Assembly (NCBI GenBank): GCA_012840355.1
Contig: DULN01000001.1
Span: 1 to 64,000 of the forward strand
Direction: 5' to 3'
Source of the DNA: Clostridiales bacterium
Lineage (GTDB): Bacteria > Bacillota > Clostridia > Oscillospirales > CAG-272
Length of the DNA stretch: 64,000 bases
In this document: piece by piece, positions 51,675 to 60,117 of the stretch
How positions within the stretch are numbered: the stretch's first letter is position 1
Layout of the letters: every line of letters begins with the position of its first letter
Made by a program: the position numbers and the translations under genes
The notes under the pieces: model-generated
What the model saw: the letters and a program-made list of their open reading frames with translations, nothing else
Databases searched by the model: none
Told to the model about the DNA's origin: nothing

Positions 51675-51703
51675 TTGCCATTTTAGCCTGGTTATGGTAT
51701 AAT
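51675..51703 (+). promoter_or_regulatory. Promoter of the HAD phosphatase
   Basis: TTGCCA (51675-51680), 17-base spacer, TATAAT (51698-51703). Confidence 0.65.
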
Positions 51704-51730
51704 AGCGCCATCATCACAAGGAGCGGCGCT

Positions 51731-52399
51731 ATGAAGCTTATTGCGAGCGATTTTGACGGCACACTGAACAGAGGCGGCATATCCGAGCGCGATAGGGCTG
51801 CTATTGCAAAGTGGAGGGCTGAGGGTAATATTTTTTGCATTGTCACCGGCCGCGGCGGCGAGTTCCCCGAGCATGTGGCGCGCGATCTTGGGCTTGAGCT
51901 TGACTTTATAATTTGCTCGAGCGGGGCAATGATATTCAACGGCAAGCCCGAGCTTTTGGAGGTATACCATGCCCCAGAGGAGGTAGTCGCGCTGCTTGAA
52001 GAGGAAGCGCGCACGCACGGCGCGCTGCGGTACGGCAAGGCAAGCTGCGAGATTGATATAGACGGGTTTTGCCAATTCTCCACGCTTATGAAAGACGATG
52101 AAGCCGCGCGGATTTACGCCGAAGCGGTAAACTTTAAATTCCCCCAGGTCAGCGCTTTCCAAAATGGGCGCTGCGTCGACATTGTCCGCCGCGGAGTCAG
52201 CAAAGCAACCGGTATCGCGCGCGTCGCCGAGCTTTGCGGCATAGGTAAAGAGGATGCTTTTGCAATCGGCGACAGCTACAACGACCTGCCTATGATCGAG
52301 GCTTATGGCGGCTACGCTATTGCCGGCAGTGCCATCGCGGAGCGCGTCGGCAAAGTATGCGCCGACATAGCCGAACTTTGCGAAATCGCCCGCGGATAA
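51731..52399 (+). CDS. Cof-type HAD-family phosphatase
   Basis: A 222-residue haloacid-dehalogenase hydrolase. The catalytic motif I is ASDFDGTL (residues 5-12), motif II VTGRGGEF (about 41-48), the cap lies between, and motifs III/IV are in the segment GVSKATGIARV and IGDSYNDLPMIEAYG near 157-190. It is a IIB-capped phosphatase of Cof type; the sugar- or nucleotide-phosphate substrate is unknown. The ATG at 51731 has AAGGAG seven bases upstream, and an ATG 63 bases earlier overlaps the promoter, so it is excluded. Confidence 0.88.
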   Translation: MKLIASDFDGTLNRGGISERDRAAIAKWRAEGNIFCIVTGRGGEFPEHVARDLGLELDFIICSSGAMIFNGKPELLEVYHAPEEVVALLEEEARTHGALRYGKASCEIDIDGFCQFSTLMKDDEAARIYAEAVNFKFPQVSAFQNGRCVDIVRRGVSKATGIARVAELCGIGKEDAFAIGDSYNDLPMIEAYGGYAIAGSAIAERVGKVCADIAELCEIARG

Positions 52400-52409
52400 C
52401 AAAAAATGC

Positions 52410-52438
52410 TTGACAATTGTGTTTCGCTGTGCTATAAT
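52410..52438 (+). promoter_or_regulatory. Consensus promoter of tRNA-Gln
   Basis: TTGACA (52410-52415), exactly 17 bases, TATAAT (52433-52438), a perfect consensus as at the tRNA operon. Confidence 0.88.
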
Positions 52439-52467
52439 GTAATGCGCAAAGCGAAATACAGCTTTAA

Positions 52468-52541
52468 AGCCGAATGGTGTAACGGTAGCACGACAGACTC
52501 TGACTCTGTTTGTTGGGGTTCGAATCCCTATTCGGCTGCCA
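52468..52541 (+). tRNA. tRNA-Gln (CTG)
   Basis: The acceptor AGCCGAA pairs perfectly with TTCGGCT, the anticodon stem ACAGA/TCTGT encloses CTG, the T loop is GGTTCGAATCC, and the CCA is encoded. Confidence 0.95.
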
Positions 52542-52546
52542 AGCAA

Positions 52547-52592
52547 AAACAAGCCTGACAGGTCATAAATCAGCCTGTCAGGCTTGTTTTTT
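52547..52592 (+). terminator. Terminator of tRNA-Gln
   Basis: A perfect 16-base stem (52547-52562 with 52574-52589) and a T run follow the tRNA by six bases. Confidence 0.9.
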
Positions 52593-52627
52593 ATTGCTAT
52601 AGGTTTTTTCGTAAGTGAGGCATACTA

Positions 52628-53595
52628 ATGAATAGATTTAGGCAATTTTGATCAATAAAAGCAGTAACCATCGCGCGAACCAAAGAGGAACTCAAGCCTT
52701 TAAAACCTGAATATCTTGACCTTTCATACTACTCAATGGTAATATATTTTCATATGCATAACAAGCCGGAGTTTCTAGACATACCATTAGATCCAAAAAC
52801 TAGCCATCCGGATAACTCAAAATAAGACAATTTGGCCGGTATAGCTACAATAGAAAAGGTATATATATTGATGAATTCAAATACGTTGCATGCGGCCCGA
52901 ACCTTATTCGATGCGCTTGTATCGCACGTGCTGGATATGACGATGAAATTGATATTTCACCGCAAATTCAGCTTTCTATAGATTCGTTCAAGCGTGTGCT
53001 TGAAGTTGACTCTATATTGGATATAACCCGCCCTGTTCAAAAGGGGAAAAAACTTGTTTTTAAGTATTATGAAAAATGGCCATGCCGTTACCACCTTGAT
53101 ATTTTGGCACATACCGATTCATGGAAAAATGAAAATAACATTAAGCTTATTGCCGACGCTGTAATAAAGTTGATGAAGACCGACCGTCCGGAACTTGTCA
53201 ACCTCATTCCTCAAACATGGATAGGTCATCCGGTCGGCACGCTCGGAGGATTTCCGGCACAAGGATTATCTATAATGTGTAGAGGGCTTTTCCCATTTCC
53301 GATAACTCATCCGGACGGTACAGAATTGGATTATAATTTGGAATACATAGAATGGTTTGCAAGGTGCGGTATCGTTTCTTATGTACCAGCATTGCAAAAA
53401 GCTGTTAATGAAATAATGGACTATGTCGATGATAACGGCATCTGCCGTCTTCCGGTTAAATACGATGATTTGTTTAAAGGGTGGGGGCCTTACGGCGGTT
53501 TGCAGCTGGAGGTTGATTGGAAATCAAAAGTCCGCAAGGCTTGTGATATTACTTTCAGGGCATTGTTGATACTGCATTATGCCAACATCAATTAA
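52628..53595 (+). pseudogene. Disrupted gene of unknown function
   Basis: Two pieces in different frames read as one protein. From the ATG at 52628 seven codons lead to an in-frame TGA (52649-52651). The same frame then stays open to TAA at 52823-52825 and encodes a normal-looking sequence (TIARTKEELKPLKPEYLDL). The next frame, open from 52816 to 53595, continues with GRYSYNRKGIYIDEFKYVA and ends RALLILHYANIN. So one stop and one frameshift at an AAAA run (about 52819-52822) break it. A shorter frame from a GTG at 52996 would give 199 residues. It resembles all-alpha enzyme-like proteins (GGFPAQGL, WGPYGGL), but I cannot name it. The codon use is AT-richer than its neighbours'. Confidence 0.7.
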
Positions 53596-53720
53596 TAACA
53601 GCACTACTAGGAAATATATGCCTTGTAGACAACAAACCGTTAACAAAAAACAACTACATCATCACTAATGAAGAATCAAAAAGGCATATTATAAGAAGTT
53701 GTATAAAGACTGCCACAAAT

Positions 53721-53749
53721 AAAGGCAAGGCGCAATGCCTTGCCTTTTT
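53721..53749. terminator. Terminator between the broken gene and the SLH protein
   Basis: A perfect 11-base stem AAAGGCAAGGC / GCCTTGCCTTT with a 5-base loop and a T run on the plus strand. Confidence 0.85.
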
Positions 53750-53827
53750 ACGCATTGTTTTTACATATTGTCAAGCAGCCTCAAAAGTAGAAATTGACAA
53801 AGAAAATACATCTTGCGGGGATAAATC

Positions 53828-54862
53828 TTATTTTATTGCCACTTCGATAAACCTCCGCATGATAGCGGCAGCCTCCGCCCGTGTGGCGCTATCTTTAGGC
53901 ATCAGAGCGCCGTCATAGCCAAGTATGATGCCGTTTTCCACCGCCCAAGCCATGGCGTCGCGCGCGTAATCCGAAATGTTTACTGCATCCGAAAATCGGC
54001 TTAGGTTGCAGCCAGCATCCGGCTTTCCGGCATAGCGCCACAGCATTGTCGCTATCTGCTCGCGCGTAATGTAGCCTTTGGGACTTTTCCCATCCGTAAT
54101 GCCTGCGCCCATCGCCCATTCGCGCGCCGATTCAAACGCGCCCTCGCCATAGAGTTTTTGGCTGCCGTCCACGCGGCCAAGCACGGTCCAAAGCATTTCG
54201 CGCGTCATGGTACTATCAGGAGAAAAGGTGGTTAGGTCAGTGCCCACAAAGAGATTGTTTTGTTTTACAGCTTTAACATCCATATAGTACCAGTCATTTT
54301 CGCCCACGTCTTCAAATGGATTTATATATCCGTCAATGCCAACCATATAAAGCAAGAAGTGCGTAACTTCAAATGTTATAAAATTTGTTTCTGCATCATA
54401 TTCGATTGGGATTTCAATCGCGATGCCGCTGTTTGTCAGGTACCATACAGTCACGTTTTCCGCGTTTTCTCCCTCATTAGGCTCATAAGGGAGAGTGACA
54501 GCAGCTTTCCCTTTAAAATTATAAACAGTTTTATCCTCGGCAAAAACGGCTAAAAAGAACACTTTTTTGCCCGCCCGGCTGTGCTGATACTCGGCGGTTA
54601 CGTCTTCTATTGCCACTTTTATGTATTCCGACGTTTGCTTTGCTATTTCTTTCAGAGCTTCGGTATCGAATACAAGTTTTGCCCCGTCACCGCCGTTTAT
54701 TTTCAAACTTTTTCCGCTTACAACAAGCCGATCGATGTCCGCCTTTGTGACACTTTCGCCACTTGAAACTTCGTCAAGCAGATTTTCAGCCGATGCTGCA
54801 TTTGGCATCAGGCTAAGCGCCATGCAGAGCGCTAATAGTAAATGAAATATTCTCTTTTTCAA
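53828..54862 (-). CDS. S-layer-homology (SLH) domain protein
   Basis: A 344-residue secreted protein. The signal peptide ends at AASA (residue 25). A middle beta-rich domain (about 35-170) has no family I can name. The C-terminal part has three SLH-type repeats: PFEDVGENDWYYMDVKAV...GTDLTTFSPDSTMTREM, then a degenerate one around EWAMGAGITDG...YITREQIATM, and finally FSDAVNISDYARDAMAWAVENGI...ATRAEAAAIMRR. SLH repeats bind pyruvylated cell-wall polymers, so the protein should sit on the cell surface. It has its own promoter. Confidence 0.9.
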   Translation of the reverse strand: MKKRIFHLLLALCMALSLMPNAASAENLLDEVSSGESVTKADIDRLVVSGKSLKINGGDGAKLVFDTEALKEIAKQTSEYIKVAIEDVTAEYQHSRAGKKVFFLAVFAEDKTVYNFKGKAAVTLPYEPNEGENAENVTVWYLTNSGIAIEIPIEYDAETNFITFEVTHFLLYMVGIDGYINPFEDVGENDWYYMDVKAVKQNNLFVGTDLTTFSPDSTMTREMLWTVLGRVDGSQKLYGEGAFESAREWAMGAGITDGKSPKGYITREQIATMLWRYAGKPDAGCNLSRFSDAVNISDYARDAMAWAVENGIILGYDGALMPKDSATRAEAAAIMRRFIEVAIK

Positions 54863-54957
54863 TTATACTTCTCCCTTTTTCCTAAACTTTCAGAAAAACA
54901 CAATAATATACTGCGTATTGCACAACTTCCGTTTCTCAAAATAGCAGTATTATAGCC

Positions 54958-54985
54958 ATTATACTAAACACATGTATGCTGTCAA
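54958..54985 (-). promoter_or_regulatory. Promoter of the SLH-domain gene
   Basis: On the minus strand: TTGACA (54985-54980), 16-base spacer, TATAAT (54963-54958), about 90 bases before the start codon. Confidence 0.6.
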
Positions 54986-55123
54986 TGCGTAAAAATTCCC
55001 TATCTATTACGGTATCGCCTTCAGCGTTACTTAAATCAATATCCAGCAACGTTATATTCACAAATAATTACAGCGCTGGCACAATAATAGCAACAAAATG
55101 GTTTTATTGGGGGAAGATTTATT

Positions 55124-56206
55124 ATGAATATCGGCGCGAAACTGAAGGAGCTGCGGCACAAAAAAGACTTGACGCAGGAACAGCTTGCCGAGTATTTGAA
55201 CGTTTCGGTCTCTGCTGTTTCCCAATGGGAGAGCGAAAAAACTTATCCCGATATTACGATGCTGATTCCTCTTGCTAATTTTTTCGACGTGACAGTTGAC
55301 GAGCTTTTGGGGCGGGAACCCGATAAGGAAAAAGACATCAGCAGTTACTACGAACGTGCCAAAACTTTGTCGAATGAGGGCAAAGTATGGGAAGAAGTCT
55401 CGCTCTGGCGGGAGGCGGTGCAAAAGTATCCGAACGATTATAATTGTTTGAGGATGCTGGCATACGCCTTAAATGCTACTTATTATTGCGGCGGGGATGA
55501 CGAAAAAGTCCAAAAGAACGCACAGGAAGCGATTAACATTTGCGAGCGCATATTGCGGGATTGCACCGACAGCAATATCCGGCACAGCGCGATATCCATT
55601 TTGGTTTACACTTATTCCAATGCAAGATTCCCTTTCGCAAATGAGGAAAAAGCAGTTCACTATGCCTTAATGGCGCCAGATATTTGCTCTTGTAAGGAAT
55701 TACTTTTGGAACATGCTTACTTTACAGAAAACAGCAAAAATGAAGCCCTTGCCATAATACATAACAACAGGCTTCGTCTTCTTGACTTATTGTGTATAAG
55801 GCTATACTGCGATATAAATATTGATAATGATGATGATTTGATTCTTGCCTGCAATACGGCTTTGAAACTGTGGGAGACCTTGGTTGAGGACGGCAACTAT
55901 TTATTTTACCATTGCCGCATACAAATGATTCATGAAATACTTGCCAGGTGCTACGCCCGCCGGCAAAATCGGGAAGCAACCTTAAAAGCTTTGCAAGCCG
56001 CCCTCTATCACGCCGAAAAATACGATTCCCTTCCCCCGGGGGAATTGCATTACACGTCAAAATTTATATCTGCCGCAACCACAAACACCGCAAGCATCTT
56101 CAAAAATTACACCGAAACAAACGTGGAATGTGTGCGCAAAACTGTGCTGAGGAATGAGTTTGATTTTTTACGGAACGACCCGGAATTTATTAAGCTTTTG
56201 GGATAG
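55124..56206 (+). CDS. XRE-family HTH regulator with a TPR-like C-terminal domain
   Basis: A 360-residue protein. The N-terminal Cro/C1 helix-turn-helix is clear: LKELRHKKDLTQEQLAEYL then NVSVSAVSQWESEKTYPD (residues 7-45). From about residue 70 the rest is alpha-helical with TPR-like repeats (YYERAKTLSNEGKVWEEVSLWREAVQKYP, split). This layout is shared with phosphopeptide-sensing and stress regulators, but no peptide gene is beside it. The codon choice is AT-richer than surrounding housekeeping genes. GGGGGA precedes the start. Its target genes are unknown. Confidence 0.85.
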   Translation: MNIGAKLKELRHKKDLTQEQLAEYLNVSVSAVSQWESEKTYPDITMLIPLANFFDVTVDELLGREPDKEKDISSYYERAKTLSNEGKVWEEVSLWREAVQKYPNDYNCLRMLAYALNATYYCGGDDEKVQKNAQEAINICERILRDCTDSNIRHSAISILVYTYSNARFPFANEEKAVHYALMAPDICSCKELLLEHAYFTENSKNEALAIIHNNRLRLLDLLCIRLYCDINIDNDDDLILACNTALKLWETLVEDGNYLFYHCRIQMIHEILARCYARRQNREATLKALQAALYHAEKYDSLPPGELHYTSKFISAATTNTASIFKNYTETNVECVRKTVLRNEFDFLRNDPEFIKLLG

Positions 56207-56223
56207 GCACCACGCAAAAAGCG

Positions 56224-56254
56224 AGGCGAAAAGCGTGCGCTTTTCGCCTTTTTT
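56224..56254 (+). terminator. Terminator between the HTH regulator and the DNA ligase
   Basis: The stem GGCGAAAAGCG / CGCTTTTCGCC, nearly loopless, is followed by TTTTTT. Confidence 0.8.
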
Positions 56255-57197
56255 ATTTGTCCGCCGACTCCACGCATTCCTCCGGCGCTTTGTCCCGCCG
56301 CAAGCCTTTAAAAACTGGGTGCCGCATGCCGCCGCTTTGGGTTTTCATCATGTATCTCACGGTGCACACCAATACCGGCTCCACCCAAACGGCGTTCTCA
56401 TTTCCTGTTGGTACCTTAAAAGGTGGCGACTCAAGTTTTTTCTGACTTGCGATCTCCCTAAAATCCTCGCTACTGACGCCAAGCGTCACGTGCCCTTTGT
56501 AGACAAGCGAGCCGTCTTTGTATTGCCCAAGCACAATGCTAGTCACGTTATTTTCTTTTATAATATAGCCGCACACCACAAAATCGTCGTCTTGCAGGTA
56601 CTTGATTTTTATCCAGTCCTTCGTACGCTTGTCGAAATAGTATTTGCTGTCCTTTCGCTTGGCGACAATCCCCTCAAGGCTTTGTTTTTCCACCAGTTCA
56701 TAAAAAGCTATCCCTTTTTCTTCTATATAGCGGCTTTGGGCAAATAAGGGCGACTCTTTCTTTATCACCGACTCCAAAAGCTTCTTTCTCTCCATAAGGG
56801 GCAGGTCGTTGACAGGACGGTCCACGTGGTAGAGGATATCAAATGCGGTAAAACAGGCGGGGTACTGCCGCGATGCAAGCTCTATTTTGAGGGGATTGCT
56901 CATTAGGCTCCGCCGTTGAATCTCAAAAAAGTCAGGCTTGCCGTCCTTTATTATTATAAGCTCCCCGTCTAAGATACAGCGGCAGTTCACATGGATATGG
57001 AGGTCCTTAAGCTCAGGGACTTTAGGCAGCATCTTGATGTTTCGCTTGTTGCGCAGCTCGGTGCCATTCTCGTCAAGATATGCGATGCACCGCTCGCCGT
57101 CGAGTTTAAGCTCGAAGATAAAGTCGGCGCTGTCGAACGGCTCGCTTTCGGCCCCGATTAGCATGGGCTTGATATTTTTCTCCTCAAACATGCTCAT
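56253..57197 (-). CDS. ATP-dependent DNA ligase (NHEJ LigD-type ligase domain)
   Basis: A 314-residue ATP-dependent ligase. The adenylation lysine lies in FELKLDGERC (motif I, about residues 28-37), with LDGELIIIKDGKPDFFEIQRR (motif III area), EGIVAKRKDSKYYF (motif IV) and TKDWIKIKYL (motif V). An OB-fold region follows. Unlike mycobacterial LigD it has no polymerase or nuclease domain. Its start overlaps the Ku stop by four bases, so the two form a minimal non-homologous end-joining module. Confidence 0.93.
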   Translation of the reverse strand: MSMFEEKNIKPMLIGAESEPFDSADFIFELKLDGERCIAYLDENGTELRNKRNIKMLPKVPELKDLHIHVNCRCILDGELIIIKDGKPDFFEIQRRSLMSNPLKIELASRQYPACFTAFDILYHVDRPVNDLPLMERKKLLESVIKKESPLFAQSRYIEEKGIAFYELVEKQSLEGIVAKRKDSKYYFDKRTKDWIKIKYLQDDDFVVCGYIIKENNVTSIVLGQYKDGSLVYKGHVTLGVSSEDFREIASQKKLESPPFKVPTGNENAVWVEPVLVCTVRYMMKTQSGGMRHPVFKGLRRDKAPEECVESADK

Positions 57198-57961
57198 TGT
57201 TTGGCGCCCACCTGTTCAAGGCTCTGTTTTAGCGCATCCATGAGGTTTACGACGTCGACTTTAATCTCATCCGGCTCGATGACAAATTCCTTGCCGTGTA
57301 TCTTGCGGTTGATAATATCCCACAGCCTCGCCCGGTACTCGTCGTGATACTTTTCCAGCTCGAAAGGTTGCGCCATCGCGTTTATCAGTGCCTTCGCCAT
57401 CTGGATTTCGGCGTCGCTGACCGCGGGTTTTGCCGGTTCTTTCGGCGCCTCTTTCAGTTCGTCGGCGAAAAACATTGTCTCTACCAAAATGCCGGTGTCG
57501 GTCGGAATCAGCGCGAGCAGTTTTTCCTTTGTGCCCATGACCGTTTTGGCGACGGCGATTTTGTTTTCTTCCTTCATAGCCCGGCGCAGAAGCTCGAAAG
57601 CTTTGTCGCCGCCCGACTCGGGAATGGCATGATAAGTTTTTTCAAAATATATCGGCGGGATGGAGTTTAGGTCGGTAAAGTGCAAGATGTGAATGGTTCT
57701 GTCCTTCTCTGTCTTCGCCTTTTCGAAATCCTCATCGGTGAGTATGACGTATTTGTCCTTTTCGTACTCGAAGCCTTTGAAAATATCCTCGTTTGAGACT
57801 TCCTTGCCGCATTTTGAGCATATCTTTTTATATTTGATGCGGCTGCCGTCCTCTTTGCAAAGCTGGTTAAAATGGATGTCGTTGTCTTGTGTCGCGGTGT
57901 ATAGCCCGATCGGAATATGCACAAGCCCAAAAGATATAGCCCCTCTGTGGGAAACTGCCAT
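57194..57961 (-). CDS. ku: Ku protein, DNA end-binding factor of NHEJ
   Basis: A 255-residue bacterial Ku homodimer subunit that rings DNA ends and recruits the ligase. Family landmarks are SHRGAISFGLVHIPIGLYTAT at the N-terminus (in pieces), the CSKCGKEV zinc-ribbon-like pair with an earlier cysteine, IHILHFTDLNSIPPIYFEKTYH and MAKALINAMAQPFELEKYHDEYR near the C-terminus. It has GAGGTGAT upstream of the ATG and overlaps the ligase gene by four bases. Ku in spore-forming Firmicutes often serves repair in dormant cells. Confidence 0.95.
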   Translation of the reverse strand: MAVSHRGAISFGLVHIPIGLYTATQDNDIHFNQLCKEDGSRIKYKKICSKCGKEVSNEDIFKGFEYEKDKYVILTDEDFEKAKTEKDRTIHILHFTDLNSIPPIYFEKTYHAIPESGGDKAFELLRRAMKEENKIAVAKTVMGTKEKLLALIPTDTGILVETMFFADELKEAPKEPAKPAVSDAEIQMAKALINAMAQPFELEKYHDEYRARLWDIINRKIHGKEFVIEPDEIKVDVVNLMDALKQSLEQVGAKQ

Positions 57962-58097
57962 AATATCACCTCGGCTATAGTATCTCCTTTGGCGGGCAGT
58001 TCATCCGGGCAAGGGCGGGATTTGACGAGGTTTATATTTTTATGATAAAATTTTGCGGCAGGCGCGGTTTTTTATCAATACTTGCGCGAATTTTGCA

Positions 58098-58163
58098 TAT
58101 AATAACGCTGCAGGAGCAACGGAGCTTTTGCGTGCGGACACCTTGCGCCGCACCGAAGCTCCG
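58098..58163 (+). promoter_or_regulatory. asnB -10 box and structured leader
   Basis: A -10 box TATAAT lies at 58098-58103 without a convincing -35. The leader then forms a compact nested hairpin: outer arms CGGAGCTT (58120-58127) and AAGCTCCG (58156-58163), inner arms GTGCGG and CCGCAC. ATATTGTTTT follows, which could make it an attenuator-like terminator. The T-box sequence GGGTGGNACCGCG is absent. Confidence 0.5.
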
Positions 58164-58187
58164 ATATTGTTTTCAAGGAGCAAAAGT

Positions 58188-60056
58188 ATGTGCGGAATAG
58201 CGGGATTTTGCCTTGCGGGCGGGGGCTACACCGGCTCGCCGCAGCGCGAGGCTGAAAAAAGAGAGATTCTTATCAAAATGCGAATGGCTATAGCGCATCG
58301 CGGCAACGACCAGTCCGGAGAATACCTACGCGACTGGGTAGGGCTTTCGCACGCGCGGCTCTCCATCCGCGACCTTTCCGAGCGAGGCATACAGCCGATG
58401 GTGCGCACTATGGACGGCGCCGAGTATGCGATTGTCTACAACGGCGAAATCTACAATGTCGACGAGATTGCGCCGGGGCTTTTAGCGCTCGGCTACACAT
58501 TTGAGACGACGAGCGACACCGAGGTTATCCTTCTCGCCTATATGGCTTACGGCGAAAAATGCGCCGAGTTACTTAACGGCATTTACGCGTTCGCGATTTG
58601 GGATGGCGCGCGAAAGGAGCTTTTCCTCTGCCGAGACCGCGCGGGCGTAAAGCCGCTTTTTTACGCCATTTCGGGCGGCGAGCTTATATTCGGTTCGGAA
58701 ATAAAGGCTCTGTTTGCGCATCCGGACATAAAGCCCAAACTGAACGACGACAGCTTCCGCGAAGTATTCGGCATCGGTCCGGCGCGCACGCCCGGATGCG
58801 GGGTTTTCGAGGGAATTTATGAAATTGAGCCGGGTTGCGCGGCTTACTTCGGCGAGCGCGGGCTGCGGGCTTGGCGGTATTGGGAGCTACGCGCCGTTCA
58901 TCATACCGACTCTTACGAGTCGACCGTCGAAAAAGTCTCCTTTTTAGTCCGTGACGCGATAAAGCGGCAGCTTGTTTCCGACGTACCGGTCTGCACTTTC
59001 CTTTCGGGCGGCATTGACTCGAGCATAGTTACCGCCGTCGCTGCAAAGGAGCTTGCGGCTCAGGGCGCGGCGCTTAACACCTTCTCGTTCGATTTTACGG
59101 GCAACGACAAATACTTTGCAGCAAACGCTTTTCAGCCCGAACGAGACCGTCCTTATGTGGATATAATGTTGCGGCACCTTGGCATGACGCATCACACATA
59201 CCTAGAGTGCAACGAGGAGGAGCTTGCCGACCTGCTCGCGGTATCGATGCGCTCGAAAGACCTGCCCGGAATGGCTGACATCGACGCGTCGCTGCTATAT
59301 TTTTGCAAGCTTGTCAAGCGCGATAACAAAGTCGCTCTGACCGGCGAGTGCGCCGACGAGATATTCGGCGGCTACCCGTGGTTTTACCGCGAGGAGCTGC
59401 TTTACGCCGACACTTTCCCATGGTCGCGCAACATCGACGCGCGCGAGGAGCTTTTACGCGCCGAAGTCCGAGAAGCGCTGCGCCTGCGCGAGTATATCGG
59501 GGAAATATACTCCGCGTCGGTGCGCATGGCGCCTACCCTTGAGGGCGAGCCTCCGGAAGCGGCGAGGAGGCGGGTTGTATCGTACCTTAACCTGCGCTGG
59601 TTTATGCAGACGCTGCTCGACCGCATGGACCGAGCGAGCATGTTCTCTGGGCTTGAGGCGCGCGTGCCGTTCGCCGACCACAGGATTATCGAGTACCTTT
59701 TCAATGTGCCGTGGGAGTATAAGTTTAAAGACGGCATTGAAAAGCACCTCTTGCGCACCGCGGCGTCAGATTTGCTTCCGGCAGAGCTGCTTTACCGCAA
59801 AAAAAGCCCATATCCGAAAACCTACAATCCCGGATACGAGCGAATACTTCGAGAGCGGCTACGCGCGATAGTTGAGTCGCCGTCCGAACCGCTGAATATA
59901 CTCGTAGACCCGGCGCGAGTGCGAGAGTTTCTCGCGCGCCCTGCAGAATACGGCATACCTTGGTTCGGCCAGCTCATGGCCGGCCCGCAAATGATGGCGT
60001 ATATCCTTCAGGTAAACGATTGGCTGAAGCTCTACAAGCCGGAGATAAGGTTATAA
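58188..60056 (+). CDS. asnB: Asparagine synthase (glutamine-hydrolysing)
   Basis: A 622-residue two-domain enzyme. The N-terminal glutaminase begins MCGIAGF, with the catalytic cysteine at residue 2, and includes MAIAHRGNDQSG and IVYNGEIYN. The synthetase domain has the ATP pyrophosphatase loop FLSGGIDSSIVTAVAA near residue 270 and the GECADEIFGGYPWFY stretch near 385-399. It turns aspartate, glutamine and ATP into asparagine. The ATG at 58188 has AAGGAG seven bases upstream; an open frame to 58053 lies in the leader and is rejected. Confidence 0.94.
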   Translation: MCGIAGFCLAGGGYTGSPQREAEKREILIKMRMAIAHRGNDQSGEYLRDWVGLSHARLSIRDLSERGIQPMVRTMDGAEYAIVYNGEIYNVDEIAPGLLALGYTFETTSDTEVILLAYMAYGEKCAELLNGIYAFAIWDGARKELFLCRDRAGVKPLFYAISGGELIFGSEIKALFAHPDIKPKLNDDSFREVFGIGPARTPGCGVFEGIYEIEPGCAAYFGERGLRAWRYWELRAVHHTDSYESTVEKVSFLVRDAIKRQLVSDVPVCTFLSGGIDSSIVTAVAAKELAAQGAALNTFSFDFTGNDKYFAANAFQPERDRPYVDIMLRHLGMTHHTYLECNEEELADLLAVSMRSKDLPGMADIDASLLYFCKLVKRDNKVALTGECADEIFGGYPWFYREELLYADTFPWSRNIDAREELLRAEVREALRLREYIGEIYSASVRMAPTLEGEPPEAARRRVVSYLNLRWFMQTLLDRMDRASMFSGLEARVPFADHRIIEYLFNVPWEYKFKDGIEKHLLRTAASDLLPAELLYRKKSPYPKTYNPGYERILRERLRAIVESPSEPLNILVDPARVREFLARPAEYGIPWFGQLMAGPQMMAYILQVNDWLKLYKPEIRL

Positions 60057-60063
60057 AAAATGT

Positions 60064-60091
60064 GGGGGGACTTTTTGAAAAAAGTCCCCCC
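60064..60091. terminator. Terminator, dispersed GGGGGACTTTTT-type hairpin, copy 3
   Basis: The stem GGGGGGACTTTTT / AAAAAGTCCCCCC is almost loopless and lies between converging asnB and the oxidoreductase gene. It is the closest relative of the hairpin at 30257-30289. Confidence 0.8.
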
Positions 60092-60117
60092 AACCCATTA
60101 CCGCAAGCGGCTTTATT

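Noticed and set aside
51692..52552. A 286-codon minus-strand frame across the HAD gene and tRNA-Gln
   Set aside because: It runs through a tRNA gene and the tRNA promoter and lacks any family similarity.
52468..56206. An integrated element with att sites at tRNA-Gln
   Set aside because: No integrase and no second copy of the tRNA 3' end were found, so only the suggestive position remains.
58104..58187. A T-box leader for asnB
   Set aside because: The conserved T-box sequence is absent and the leader is too short for a specifier stem.
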